From contig JAAHHJ010000011.1 of assembly GCA_010692425.1 (NCBI GenBank), positions 1 to 44,061 of the forward strand: 44,061 bases of DNA, in the 5' to 3' direction. This DNA comes from Symploca sp. SIO3C6. GTDB taxonomy: Bacteria > Cyanobacteriota > Cyanobacteriia > Cyanobacteriales > Coleofasciculaceae. Each line of letters opens with the position of its first letter. The first letter of the stretch is position 1. Under the pieces are notes generated by a model that was not told where the DNA came from, made no database searches, and was given only the letters and a program-made list of their open reading frames with translations. Shown piece after piece: positions 18,443-27,722 of this stretch. Both the position numbers and the translations under genes were made by a program.

Positions 18443-20554
18443 TTAAGAAGCTCTAGTTTGGCTTTGTTGGAGTTGTTCTAATAATTGGCTCACAGAGGAG
18501 GAAGGCTTGAGACAACGGAGTGCCTGACATACCAAGCCTACTGTCTGCTCAGGTAGATTGGGGTCTAATTGATAGACACTGGCAGGGAAATATTGATTAA
18601 TTAGAGAATTGATGCACTCAGTTTCGGAACGAACTAAGGTACAGTTGCGATACCAATCTAGAGCTGTAAATAGGCTGGGACACATTTGAGGATAATTATT
18701 GATCACACTGCTAAAAGCTTGTAGTGATTGTTGGGCTCGGTCAAGGTATTGCAAATCTTCAGTAAGTAAGGTAAGACGTACTAAATTAGCGATCGCTACT
18801 CCATTGGCAGAGGGAGTGGCGTTGTCAGCATAGCTGCGCTCCCGCACTAACAGTTGGCTACTGGCATCATCTCCTACAGCATTATAATAGCCTCCTAGTT
18901 CCAAGCTCCACAGCAGTTCGTCAAATTCTTGCTGTACCTTGATTGCTTGCTCCAGCCAGTATTTAGGACTTAGGGATAGGGCAAAATTTTCTCCAATTCC
19001 CACACTAGCCTGATGCAAATCCAGCAGAGCTTTGATAAACAGGGCATAATCTTCAGACTGTGCTGGCACTGATGGTTTACCAACGATACCATTGTCTCCT
19101 GCTACAGGATCATAGTTGAGCCTGTGAAAGCGTCCCTGCACCCATTGATTGTCTAAAATGAACTTAGTAGCATTAATTGCTAGTTTTAGATATTCTGGCT
19201 GATTAAAAACACTATATGCCCTAGCCAAACCAGAGATCATCAAGCTATTCCAGGCAACAATCATTTTGGTATCAGTTACAGGGGGAATTCTACCAGACCA
19301 ATTACCAGTTTTTGCCTCTTGATTGCTCCGTGCTGGTGGAAAGGTTGCTAAAGTGTTAGGACTACAGCCATAGCGAACCTCGAACAATTTCGCTAAAGCC
19401 CCCTCTAGGAGCTCACTTAATGGTTGAGAGTGGCGGCGCTGCAAAACATTGCTACCCTCAAAGTTGCCCTCGGGTGTGATGGTAAATTCCTGCTTCAGTG
19501 CTGCCAACTCACCAGAAGTTAGTAATTCTTCCAATTGGCTATAATTCCAGACATAAAATGCTCCTTCCTCTGGTTCAACAGCAGTTGACTCAGTAAAGTT
19601 ATCGGCATCCTGGGCAGCGTAAAAGAAACCTTGAGGGGAAGTCATTTCTCGCTGGAGCCAACTGACGGTTTTGTCGATTGCTCTTTTAAAAGCAGCCTCT
19701 TGAACACCTGTACTCCACAAATCAGCTAGATACTCGACAATCTGCCCATTGTCATAGAGCATTTTCTCAAAGTGCGGTACTGTCCAGGTGGCGTCAACAG
19801 TGTAGCGGTGAAAACCACCACCAACGTGATCGTAAATACCTCCCATTGCCAGGTCTAAGCCGCGCTGTATACAGGTTTGACGGGCGTCAGCTTCCGATTC
19901 AAAATCAAAGCGAGTACCCCGCAGAGCTACTGTAGTGTAGGGAATCATCGGAAAACTAGGTCCTGGATTAACAGTACCTACCACGAGGGTATTGGCAATT
20001 ATACCCTGCTTCAGCAATTGTGCGCTCAACTCAGCTTTCCCTGCTAAAGTTGCTGCTTGCTGTAGGTGTTCCACAATTTCGTCTTTGATAGTTTGCAGTT
20101 TGCCTTTCTCTAAATCGTAAAAGCGGCGAATTGCTTCTAGTAACTGCAAAAATCCGGGACGTCCGTAGCGAGGTTCTATGGGAAAATAAGTGCCACCGTA
20201 AAATGGCACTAAATCTCCAGGAGTCAGGAAAATATTCAACGGCCAGCCACCTTGACCAGTCATCATCTGCAATGCTTGCATATAAATACTGTCAACATCT
20301 GGTCGCTCTTCCCTATCTACCTTGATGGGAATGAAATTGGTGTTCATATACTCGGCAATGGCAGCCTCGGAAAAGGCTTCCCCTTCCATGACTGTACACC
20401 AGTGACAACTTGAGTATCCAATGGAAAGAAAAATCGGCAGATTTTTGACTTTAGCAGTTTCTAGGGCTTGATCACACCAAGGCCACCAATCTATGGGGTT
20501 TTCAGCGTGTTTGCGCAGGTAAAGGCTTTGGGATTGGGCGAGACGATTAGTCAT
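18443..20554 (-). CDS. YyaL-type thioredoxin domain protein (DUF255/SPATA20 family)
   Basis: A 703-residue protein. The N-terminal thioredoxin-like domain (about 1-165) has MTNRLAQSQSLYLRKHAENP, the C50-H-W-C53 active-site pair in GYSSCHWCTVM, and MTGQGGWPLNIFLTP. The rest is an (alpha/alpha)6 barrel like N-acylglucosamine epimerases, with DHVGGGFHRY and PHFEKMLYDNGQ. The family is highly conserved but its substrate is unknown. It lies on the same strand as ftrV, about 90 bp upstream, an apt neighbour for a redox-linked protein, but co-transcription is only an inference. Confidence 0.9.
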   Translation of the reverse strand: MTNRLAQSQSLYLRKHAENPIDWWPWCDQALETAKVKNLPIFLSIGYSSCHWCTVMEGEAFSEAAIAEYMNTNFIPIKVDREERPDVDSIYMQALQMMTGQGGWPLNIFLTPGDLVPFYGGTYFPIEPRYGRPGFLQLLEAIRRFYDLEKGKLQTIKDEIVEHLQQAATLAGKAELSAQLLKQGIIANTLVVGTVNPGPSFPMIPYTTVALRGTRFDFESEADARQTCIQRGLDLAMGGIYDHVGGGFHRYTVDATWTVPHFEKMLYDNGQIVEYLADLWSTGVQEAAFKRAIDKTVSWLQREMTSPQGFFYAAQDADNFTESTAVEPEEGAFYVWNYSQLEELLTSGELAALKQEFTITPEGNFEGSNVLQRRHSQPLSELLEGALAKLFEVRYGCSPNTLATFPPARSNQEAKTGNWSGRIPPVTDTKMIVAWNSLMISGLARAYSVFNQPEYLKLAINATKFILDNQWVQGRFHRLNYDPVAGDNGIVGKPSVPAQSEDYALFIKALLDLHQASVGIGENFALSLSPKYWLEQAIKVQQEFDELLWSLELGGYYNAVGDDASSQLLVRERSYADNATPSANGVAIANLVRLTLLTEDLQYLDRAQQSLQAFSSVINNYPQMCPSLFTALDWYRNCTLVRSETECINSLINQYFPASVYQLDPNLPEQTVGLVCQALRCLKPSSSVSQLLEQLQQSQTRAS

Positions 20555-20860
20555 AGCTGCTGAGCTGATGGCATTAATAACTAAATTGTAGGGAATTAAG
20601 GATCTCTTGAAAGCTATACCTCATAAGCTCCGAATTTGCTGTAGGAAATTTACCTATTAGTAGAAATATCCGATAGTACCTTAGAAAAAGACTTAGAATT
20701 GTCTAGATTATTCTGAGTTCCTCTGCTGAGTCGAAGTATTCTGTCTCCTGACTCCTGAACCTCACCAAAAACCTTATTAAGCAAACCATACTTAAACATA
20801 GTTACGCTTGTTGGGAAAAAGTTGTAAGTGAGTTATGGATATTTATGGATATTTACAGAG
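20555..20860. other. Intergenic stretch, nothing recognised
   Basis: A gap of 306 bp between the YyaL-type gene and the dienelactone hydrolase gene, both on the minus strand. AT-rich, no frame of note and no clear repeat. A promoter for the YyaL gene is presumably here but I cannot place it. Confidence 0.5.
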
Positions 20861-21706
20861 TTAAACTTCAGCTTTAACTCCATGCTGCTTAAACCAAGCT
20901 TGTAAGCGTTTCCAACCGTCTGTTGCTGCTTCTTGGCGGTATGTAGGGCGATAGTCGGCAAAAAAACCGTGGGGTGTTTCTGGGTAAAGAATAATTTCTG
21001 AACCCGTTTCCTTAGTTGCCAGTGCCTGACGCATTTGCTCTACTGTCTGGGTGGGAATTAAGCTATCATTACCGCCATAAAGTCCTAGGATTGGTACTTT
21101 TAATTCATTTACCACATCAAGGGGGTGTTTAGGAGTTAAGGCAGTAGATTCACCCACTAAGCGTCCATACCAAGCTACCCCAGCTTTGAGATTGGGGTTA
21201 TGGGCAGCGTATAGCCAAACAATTCGCCCACCCCAGCAAAAGCCTGTAATTCCTATTTGATTAATATTTCCTTTACCTGATTTGTCTGCCCAAGCGACAG
21301 TTGCATCTAAATCAGACATTACCTGGGCATCTGGAACTTTTGAGACAACTTGGGATATAATTTCTTGGATGTTGCTAATTTGGGAGACATCCCCTTGACG
21401 GGCATAAAGTTCAGGTGCGATCGCTAAATAACCCAGTTTAGCAAAGCGACGACAAATATCTTGGAGGTGTTCGTGGACACCAAATATTTCCTGCACTACC
21501 AGCACTACAGGAAAGTTACCTCCAGTGGCAGGCATGGCTCGATAGGCGGGAATTTCTCCATCCTCTACAGGAATTTTAACCTCGCCAGCTATTAAACCTT
21601 GAGTATCTGTGGTTATCACCTGGCTAGAAATTGGTTTGGTACAGGCGGCGAAACCTGCTACTAGAGTAGTGACAATGATGAATTGACGGCGCGTTAAATT
21701 ACCCAT
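20861..21706 (-). CDS. Exported dienelactone hydrolase family protein
   Basis: A 281-residue alpha/beta hydrolase. The start [22 protein letters not shown] has a twin-Arg-like RRQF motif, a hydrophobic core and a Cys at 22, so it may be an exported protein or lipoprotein, although the residue at -3 is an unusual Phe. The catalytic triad of the dienelactone hydrolase family is intact: C157 in GFCWGG, D214 in GGNDSLIP, H246 in PHGFF. The natural substrate is unknown. It stands alone, with about 390 bp of non-coding DNA upstream. Confidence 0.88.
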   Translation of the reverse strand: MGNLTRRQFIIVTTLVAGFAACTKPISSQVITTDTQGLIAGEVKIPVEDGEIPAYRAMPATGGNFPVVLVVQEIFGVHEHLQDICRRFAKLGYLAIAPELYARQGDVSQISNIQEIISQVVSKVPDAQVMSDLDATVAWADKSGKGNINQIGITGFCWGGRIVWLYAAHNPNLKAGVAWYGRLVGESTALTPKHPLDVVNELKVPILGLYGGNDSLIPTQTVEQMRQALATKETGSEIILYPETPHGFFADYRPTYRQEAATDGWKRLQAWFKQHGVKAEV

Positions 21707-22096
21707 CGGCTGTTTTCTTAAGATGTATTTGTGAAAACCCCATGTCTTTAAACCGGGGATAAAACACTCAGTGGATTTTAACTTGCCTATAATGACACAG
21801 AATCACGACTTTTTGTGATTTGTGACATAATGAAAATATACCAGAGTATGACGTCTATGAAATTGCGCAGTTACAGTTATTGGGCTTTAGGGAACTCTTA
21901 AACTAGGTAACAGGGAATAGGTATGAAGATGAAGTATATCTTGCTAAAGCGATAATTGCTAGAGCTACTATCATCAGCTAGTTTCTGACAAATAAACCCA
22001 GTTATTTATATCTGCTCTCCAAATAAACTTGGGGCAAGATATTACCATCTTAAAACTCATACATTTAGAAACAACTCTCGAAACAAACAATAAATA
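21707..22096. other. Divergent intergenic region
   Basis: A 390-bp gap between divergent genes, so it should hold promoters for both. A 19-bp stretch at 21883-21901 (GGCTTTAGGGAACTCTTAA) recurs exactly at 35648-35666. No parS-like perfect palindrome is visible upstream of the ParA-type gene. Confidence 0.5.
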
Positions 22097-23461
22097 ATGA
22101 ATGTTCAAGCAATCAGACAAGCCTTGGTTAGTTTACCTGAAAATGCTTCGGAATCTATTGTAGATACATTGTTTGTGCCGGAATTTTTGAGCGCATTAGG
22201 GTTTGGACCAATGGAGCGTGTCCCTCAGTATTCCACTGGAGGTGGGTCTAGAGGTGGTAATACTAGAGTCGTTGATTATGCTGTGCGCTACAATACTACT
22301 GAAGATGATACTTTTGTAGAAACTCAAAAAAATCCCTATCTCTTACTGGAATTAAAAGGAAAAGATATTAATCTCAGTGAAGGTTCTAGACATTATCAAT
22401 CAACAGTCAAACAGCTTAAGTATTACTTAAATGCTGAAAATTGTCAAAGCGTCCAGTGGGGGATCATTACCAACTCAGTTAATTTACAATTATTCAGAAA
22501 GCATGGCAAAGTCGTATATCCATCGACAAAGTGCCTTGAGATTAATATAGACAATATCATTGAGGTTGTCAAAAAAATCAGAGAAAAAATTGAAAATACA
22601 CCGAGAGCCTTAACAGTAGCTATATACAATAATAAAGGTGGTGTGGGAAAAACAACTACTACTGTTAACTTAGCTGCAACTCTAACTCTTTGCAAGAAAA
22701 AAACTTTGATTGTTGATTTTGACCCAAATCAGCGTGACCTTACTAATTCACTAGGTATTAAGTCAGGTAAAGAAACGTTTTATTCTTGTTTGAAGACAAA
22801 AAACAGCGATACTAACCTTAGAGGGGTTATCCATTCTCATGTTATGAGAAACAAAAGAACCAACGAATCATTAGGATTCGATGTCATTCCTGCTGATGAA
22901 GATTTACTAGATAAAAGTGAAAGAGAATTGCGCCAAGAAATAAAAGTCACTAGACTTTATCAAATATTGAATAATTTAAAGTCTCAGTATGATTACATCT
23001 TAATAGATTCACCCCCTAATTGGAGGTTTTTTAGTGTAAGTGCAGTATATGCGGCCGATGTTATCTTAATTCCTACTAAACATAACAACATCTTTTCACT
23101 AGAAAACGCGGCAACTGCCATTAAACAGTATATACCTGAAGTTCAAGAAAAAAGGCAGGATGGTGGACCGATTGCACTCCCTATTTTTTTGAACGGAGAG
23201 AAAATTACCGAACCGCAGAGAGAGACAGCATATCAAGCTATAGATAGTATCTTAGAAAAGGCTAAAAGAGAGGACAAGTTTGACTTAACTCCTTATTTTT
23301 ATCCTCGTTACACACAATCGAGGAGGGACCGTCACATTTTCGATTTACCCAGTTATGCCCATATAGCTAACGCGGCTTTTTCTCGCATACCTGCTGCTTA
23401 CAAAGATAGAACAGCTCGTGAATACTATTTAAGTTTGGCGAGGGAGTATTTTCTGCAATGA
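22097..23461 (+). CDS. HsdR_N-like nuclease domain fused to ParA-type ATPase
   Basis: A 454-residue fusion. Residues about 1-165 resemble the N-terminal domain of type I restriction HsdR subunits: a D60 in VVDYAV, an E85-x-K87 in LLLELKGKD, and a downstream Q106 in QLKYYL, which together make a complete PD-(D/E)XK nuclease signature. Residues about 172-440 are a ParA/MinD-type ATPase with deviant Walker A KGGVGKTTTT (K180, K185), Walker A' LIVDFDPNQRD and Walker B YILIDSPP (D304). Plasmid ParA proteins normally start with an HTH or nothing, so the nuclease end is unusual. The start is the ATG at 22097; no good Shine-Dalgarno. It overlaps the next gene by 4 bp (ATGA). A role in defence or in maintaining an element is inferred. 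Confidence 0.85.
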   Translation: MNVQAIRQALVSLPENASESIVDTLFVPEFLSALGFGPMERVPQYSTGGGSRGGNTRVVDYAVRYNTTEDDTFVETQKNPYLLLELKGKDINLSEGSRHYQSTVKQLKYYLNAENCQSVQWGIITNSVNLQLFRKHGKVVYPSTKCLEINIDNIIEVVKKIREKIENTPRALTVAIYNNKGGVGKTTTTVNLAATLTLCKKKTLIVDFDPNQRDLTNSLGIKSGKETFYSCLKTKNSDTNLRGVIHSHVMRNKRTNESLGFDVIPADEDLLDKSERELRQEIKVTRLYQILNNLKSQYDYILIDSPPNWRFFSVSAVYAADVILIPTKHNNIFSLENAATAIKQYIPEVQEKRQDGGPIALPIFLNGEKITEPQRETAYQAIDSILEKAKREDKFDLTPYFYPRYTQSRRDRHIFDLPSYAHIANAAFSRIPAAYKDRTAREYYLSLAREYFLQ

Positions 23462-24141
23462 GTAACCTAAGTGACATTGGTAATTTGATGCATTTGCACA
23501 TGGATGAAATTGAGCCTGGTGATGGAACTGATGCGCCTGAATTTTTAATCAAAGCTACAGCAAAAGCTCTAAATAGGTTGGGTGGTCGAAATTGGGTTCC
23601 TCTAATTGTTAAAGAGGTTGGGGAAGACCTATACAAAGTTATCGGCAATTCATTTATTTACGCTGTCGCTGAAGAGGCAGGTTTAGAAAAGATTTGGTGT
23701 ATTATTGCTGATTCTAGCGACGAAACGGCGAAGTTAGTCAAAATTATGTCAAGTGAAGTGACACCACAAATCAATCTAACCTTTGCTACAAGAGATGAGA
23801 TTCAAACTACCCTCCAATACTTGATTGAAAAGCCAGGTAGTGTTTTGAAAAATGTCAAGCTTCCAATTGCTACGAATCGCATTTATGAAGCTCCCCGGAA
23901 ATACTGGAAAAACTTAGATTCAATATCAACACTCAAGTGCGGTATCACTAAGGGAAAAAAATTAGATGCTTTGAAGGAAGTTTTTTTCTTGACTCCTGAA
24001 CCCATGCCTGAAGTCATAAAAGACACAAATATCTTGAAAACTCTCACTGTCACTAACCTTAAAGCTATGGCGAAGAAACGAGGAATATCTGGCTATAGCA
24101 AGAAAAAGAAAGACGAATTAGTTGAATTACTGGGTAAATAA
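23458..24141 (+). CDS. Degenerate ParB-like domain protein with C-terminal Rho_N/SAP-like domain
   Basis: A 227-residue protein. Residues about 33-95 read like a ParB/sulfiredoxin-fold domain: KALNRLGGRNWVPLIVKE, then LYKVIGN and AEEAGLEKIWCIIA. The Arg-rich box that binds CTP in ParB (GERRxRA) is replaced by GNSFIYA, so CTP switching is probably lost. Residues about 192-226 (LKTLTVTNLKAMAKKRGI, then YSKKKKDELVELL) match Rho N-terminal/SAP-type helix-extension-helix nucleic-acid binding domains. The middle (about 100-185) is unassigned. It overlaps the ParA-type fusion gene by 4 bp and is surely co-translated with it. This is the natural partner slot for ParB. Confidence 0.7.
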   Translation: MSNLSDIGNLMHLHMDEIEPGDGTDAPEFLIKATAKALNRLGGRNWVPLIVKEVGEDLYKVIGNSFIYAVAEEAGLEKIWCIIADSSDETAKLVKIMSSEVTPQINLTFATRDEIQTTLQYLIEKPGSVLKNVKLPIATNRIYEAPRKYWKNLDSISTLKCGITKGKKLDALKEVFFLTPEPMPEVIKDTNILKTLTVTNLKAMAKKRGISGYSKKKKDELVELLGK

Positions 24142-24230
24142 TGTAATAAATCCTTTACTTAGACTATAGATTTAGGAGAGAGTTCAACCTATAGCGCTGC
24201 ACGTAGAGTACAAAGAACAACCTTCCTATC

Positions 24231-24347
24231 AGAAACTGGAAGTAATAAGTACTAATCTAAGCTTATTACTTATTACTTATTACTTATTACTTGTTACTTA
24301 TTACTTATTACTTGCCGTCTTCTAATCAAAAAAACCTTGTTCTTTTA
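24231..24347. repeat. Hairpin-forming heptamer element, copy 1
   Basis: Starts AGAAACTGGAAGTAATAAGT, continues with inverted TTACTTA copies to about 24313, and ends CCTTGTTCTTTTA, which overlaps the amidohydrolase stop codon. The same start and end sequences border a second copy at 32005-32098. Opposed TAAGTAA and TTACTTA arms can form a stem. Confidence 0.75.
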
Positions 24348-25838
24348 ATACAAAGAAGGCTTCACCCCATAGGGGCGTCTCAGATACTTGCCACTGGGCG
24401 AACCAATAACCTGCCCCTTATCATAAATCAAGTTACCACGCAAAAAAGTACTTTTAACTCTCCCAGTTAACTCCAAACCTTCAAAAGGTGTATAGCCTTG
24501 CTGCGACTCAGATTCAGCAGCACTGACAACAAAGGTTTCATTAGGATCTAATAATACCAAGTCAGCATCATAGCCCACAGCAATATCCCCTTTCTCTAGC
24601 AAACCAAACCGCTGAGCTGGATTCGAGCACAACAACTCGGCCATATGATTGTAAGACATACCCCGCTTGCTACCTTCACTAAACACCCCAGAAAGTAGGT
24701 ATTCCGTACCACCAAAGCCAGCTTTTGCCAGCCAGATATTGTTAGGATATTTAAGACTTACCTTCTTCTCAGCTGAACAACAGGCGTGATCACTGACAAT
24801 CCAATCAATTTGGCCCTTGAGTACTGCTTGCCACAAGTACTCAACATCCTCACGGGGGCGGATGGGTGGATTGACTTTAGCCCTCGAACCTGTTGGTGCC
24901 TCCACATCCAAGAGTAAATGCCCTACCGTTAATTCCCGTCGGAAGTTGATATGGGGAAAAGCGCTCTGCATAATCAGTGCAGCTTCGAGAGCTTTGCGGG
25001 AACTTAAATGTAGTAAATTGATATTGACACAGTTAGTCTCGTGGGCAAGATAAGAGGCGATGCAAATTGCTAGCCCTTCAGAATGAGGAGGACGTGCGGC
25101 GCTGTAGGCTTTGAGCCCGGTGAGTGTTTGGTCACGCTCGACTATTTTAGTATAAGCGTTTAAAATTTCAGCAACTTCGCAGTGTAAACTAAGGCTAATA
25201 TAATCCTTAGCTTGGGGATAGCTTTCCCTCAACTGGGTAAGGCCGCGCATGATAAATTCAAAATGGGCAAGGTCATAGCGTTCCTCTTTGTTGATCATCA
25301 GAAACAAGTTTTGCTGATCTGAAAGACCGTGTAAACCATAGCCACCGTAGAACATAAAAATTTTGAATGAAGATATACCATGCTCCTCGAAAAGTAACTG
25401 CATTTCATTGATGTGGCTGCTGCTAATCGGTGCAATATGATAACCGTAATCGACGAAGAAATTACCTTCTGAGAGTGCTAGCACCTCTGGAAAGAAACCC
25501 TTGTAAGGGCCACCTTTATTTAAATAGTACTGACCTGTGCGGATGTAATTTAGGCTAGTAGTAACCCCACCCATCGCTGCTGCCTTGCTTTCAGTAACGG
25601 CATCTTGGTTGAGGGGTTGATAGATACCGATATGCATGTGGGCGTCAACGACACCGGGAAAACCAAGCAGATTGTGGGCATCTAAGACATCTTTTGCCTG
25701 GTCTGGACTAATATTAGGTGAAATTTGGGCAAACTTACCATCTTTAATTCCTAAGTCTAGCTGTTTAACAGATTGCTGGTGGGGACGAACCACACGCACG
25801 TTTTTGATAATTTTGTCCAGTAGAGCAGCCTCTGGCAT
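24345..25838 (-). CDS. Cyclic amidohydrolase (dihydropyrimidinase/allantoinase-like)
   Basis: A 497-residue TIM-barrel metallohydrolase of the cyclic amidase group. The binuclear metal site is intact: H67 and H69 in VDAHMHIG, carboxylated K159 in SSFKIFMFY, H219 in SLHCEV, H277 in LLHLSS and D350 in IVSDHACC. It therefore should hydrolyse a ring amide or related C-N bond; hydantoinase, allantoinase and dihydropyrimidinase all share this site, so the substrate is open. Its ATG has GAGGTG just upstream. It is divergent from the AspH-like gene, with only 36 bp between the two starts, so their control is probably linked. Confidence 0.87.
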   Translation of the reverse strand: MPEAALLDKIIKNVRVVRPHQQSVKQLDLGIKDGKFAQISPNISPDQAKDVLDAHNLLGFPGVVDAHMHIGIYQPLNQDAVTESKAAAMGGVTTSLNYIRTGQYYLNKGGPYKGFFPEVLALSEGNFFVDYGYHIAPISSSHINEMQLLFEEHGISSFKIFMFYGGYGLHGLSDQQNLFLMINKEERYDLAHFEFIMRGLTQLRESYPQAKDYISLSLHCEVAEILNAYTKIVERDQTLTGLKAYSAARPPHSEGLAICIASYLAHETNCVNINLLHLSSRKALEAALIMQSAFPHINFRRELTVGHLLLDVEAPTGSRAKVNPPIRPREDVEYLWQAVLKGQIDWIVSDHACCSAEKKVSLKYPNNIWLAKAGFGGTEYLLSGVFSEGSKRGMSYNHMAELLCSNPAQRFGLLEKGDIAVGYDADLVLLDPNETFVVSAAESESQQGYTPFEGLELTGRVKSTFLRGNLIYDKGQVIGSPSGKYLRRPYGVKPSLY

Positions 25839-25874
25839 GATACACCTCTTAATTCAAATTAAGGAGAAAAGACA

Positions 25875-26702
25875 ATGGCAATTTATAACGAGTATCATCT
25901 GGATCCAAAGCAATTTCCTTTTCTCAACAGCCTTCAAGATAACTGGCAAGTGATTAGAGATGAGTTTATACACTTTACTCAACAGGCATCTGAGCAGGAA
26001 TTAAAGTTAGCCTATGCTCTTATGGGTCCTCAAAGCAAAACAATTAAAACTAAAGGTAATGGCAAATATAGTGCTTTTGGGGTGTTATTTCAAGGTCTCT
26101 TTATTGAAGAGTATATCCAAGTGCATCAAATACATTATCCTGATTATGAACCAGACGATGCCTCAAAAAAAGTACTGGCTTTAAGGGAGAAATATTTTCC
26201 TAATTTGGCTTGTGCGATTGCCCGAAGGGCAGCGCCAGAGGCGATCGCCACAGCTAACTCTATCGATAATAGTATCATCAGAAATGTTTATTTTGGGACA
26301 TTTCATCCAGGCTTGGACATAAAGCTACATGTTAACTATAATCCTCATATGAATCGTGGCTATTTAGGATTGATAGTGCCAGAGGGAGATGTGGCTATGA
26401 AAATATGCCATGAAAAGCTTTATTGGCAGGTGGGCGAGTTTATGGTTTTAGATCATAGCTATCCACACTGTCCACACAATTACACCGATTATGACAGAAC
26501 TGTCTTGGTGGTAGACTTTTTTAAAACTGATCAACCTAGAGAGAAAGTCATACAACTGGAAAAAGAACTAGTTGCACAAAGGATGCAAGATAATCCTTAC
26601 AGTTTAGGTGTTTTTGGGAAAAGCGATCGAGCTAAAAAGGAAGATTTTATTAAGTATGGTTTGGCTCATCAGTTAGAGTGGGATAAAGCTTTAGAGGCTT
26701 AA
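25875..26702 (+). CDS. Aspartyl/asparaginyl beta-hydroxylase-like protein (AspH fold)
   Basis: A 275-residue protein with an AspH-type 2-oxoglutarate/Fe(II) dioxygenase-like domain at about 135-220. The run GTFHPGLDIKLHVNYNPH, then YLGLIVPEGDV, WQVGEFMVLDHSYPH and DYDRTVLVVDFF follows the family order. By my alignment the second iron His is H198 and the oxoglutarate-contact Arg is R208, but the position of the first iron His (RxHLGL in the family) is Tyr here (Y163), so activity is uncertain. AAGGAG at 25861-25866 supports the ATG at 25875. The gene runs opposite to the amidohydrolase and converges on the SDR gene. Confidence 0.75.
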   Translation: MAIYNEYHLDPKQFPFLNSLQDNWQVIRDEFIHFTQQASEQELKLAYALMGPQSKTIKTKGNGKYSAFGVLFQGLFIEEYIQVHQIHYPDYEPDDASKKVLALREKYFPNLACAIARRAAPEAIATANSIDNSIIRNVYFGTFHPGLDIKLHVNYNPHMNRGYLGLIVPEGDVAMKICHEKLYWQVGEFMVLDHSYPHCPHNYTDYDRTVLVVDFFKTDQPREKVIQLEKELVAQRMQDNPYSLGVFGKSDRAKKEDFIKYGLAHQLEWDKALEA

Positions 26703-26810
26703 GACTATCTTGCCACTGACTAGAGAAACTAATTGCATGAAAGAATCAAAGAAATAAATAATACCTCACCATTTCTCTCAGCTTCTACAGCACCTAAAAA
26801 TCAGCAATGA

Positions 26811-27602
26811 TTACTCTGACTTGAGATTTTCGCTCAGACGATGAATATTCCCAAACAATGCAAGTCCTAGCCCACCATCTACATAAATATTTTGACCTGT
26901 GATGAATCCGCTCTCTTGTGAACAAAGAAAAGCCACCAAGGGAGCGATGTCGTCTGGCTGTCCCCATCTTCCCATAGGAGTAGCGTTTGGTGGCACTTTG
27001 TCAATATAGGGAAGCTGATCTAGATACCCATCCCATGCCTGAGTCTTGATGTAGCCTGGTGTGACAATGTTGACGGTAATTCCCCGTGGGGCTATGGCTA
27101 TAGCATAGTGCTTGGCAAGTACCTCCATTGCTGCCTTAGCTGGCGCAGCGATCGCATATACTTTACCAGGGTTGTGAACACCACTAGCAGAGATGACTAC
27201 TATCCTACCCTGATTGTCACTCATGTAATTTAAAGCCTTCTCCATGCACCTGAGAAAGCTTTTCGGATAGATTTCTTGAGCTTCCTCATACTGCTCAAAA
27301 GTGAATCCTCCAGGAAGGGTAGCTGTGATTGCGTAACCAGCTGCGTGAACAAAAGCTCTTAATTGGCTGTTAAAGCTCTTATCTACGGCAGTGAAAAGTT
27401 CATCAATTGTTTCATATTTTTTGATGTCTCCTGCTACTATCACAACCTTGATCTTAGACTTTTCCAACTCATTCTTGGCTTCGAGTGCGGCTTTGTGATT
27501 GGAATTGTACCCAAGGACAAGATTGAAGCCCTCACTTGCCAGTTTGCGGGAAATGGCTAAGCCTATACCACGAGTTCCTCCAGTTACGAGTGCAACTTTC
27601 AT
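26811..27602 (-). CDS. SDR oxidoreductase with FabL/FabI-like Tyr-x6-Lys active site
   Basis: A 263-residue short-chain dehydrogenase. The NAD(P) site is TGGTRGIG (8-14), then AAGY and the C-terminal ITGQNIYVDGG. The active site is Y149-x6-K156 (YAIAAPAK) rather than the classical YxxxK; that spacing is found in enoyl-ACP reductases FabI and FabL. The stretch GFNLVLGYNSNHKAALE also recalls FabL. It may reduce an enoyl-thioester or a related double bond, but the substrate is unknown. I chose ATG 27602; a TTG nine bases upstream is possible. It is the last gene of a minus-strand run with the bicupin and two alpha/beta proteins. Confidence 0.85.
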   Translation of the reverse strand: MKVALVTGGTRGIGLAISRKLASEGFNLVLGYNSNHKAALEAKNELEKSKIKVVIVAGDIKKYETIDELFTAVDKSFNSQLRAFVHAAGYAITATLPGGFTFEQYEEAQEIYPKSFLRCMEKALNYMSDNQGRIVVISASGVHNPGKVYAIAAPAKAAMEVLAKHYAIAIAPRGITVNIVTPGYIKTQAWDGYLDQLPYIDKVPPNATPMGRWGQPDDIAPLVAFLCSQESGFITGQNIYVDGGLGLALFGNIHRLSENLKSE

Positions 27603-27722
27603 GAGTATCAATTATTAGGATAAATCTGTTTTTTTGATAAAGTTGCCACTGAATCGTTAAAGAGTTGATGATCTGTATCCATTTGTTTTGCTCTGGGAGT
27701 TTTACTTTAGGAGTATTTGTCA

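Noticed and set aside
21803-21820. AATCAC/GTGATT short inverted repeat as a parS site or operator
   Set aside because: Only 6-bp arms and a single copy; too weak to call upstream of the ParA-type gene.
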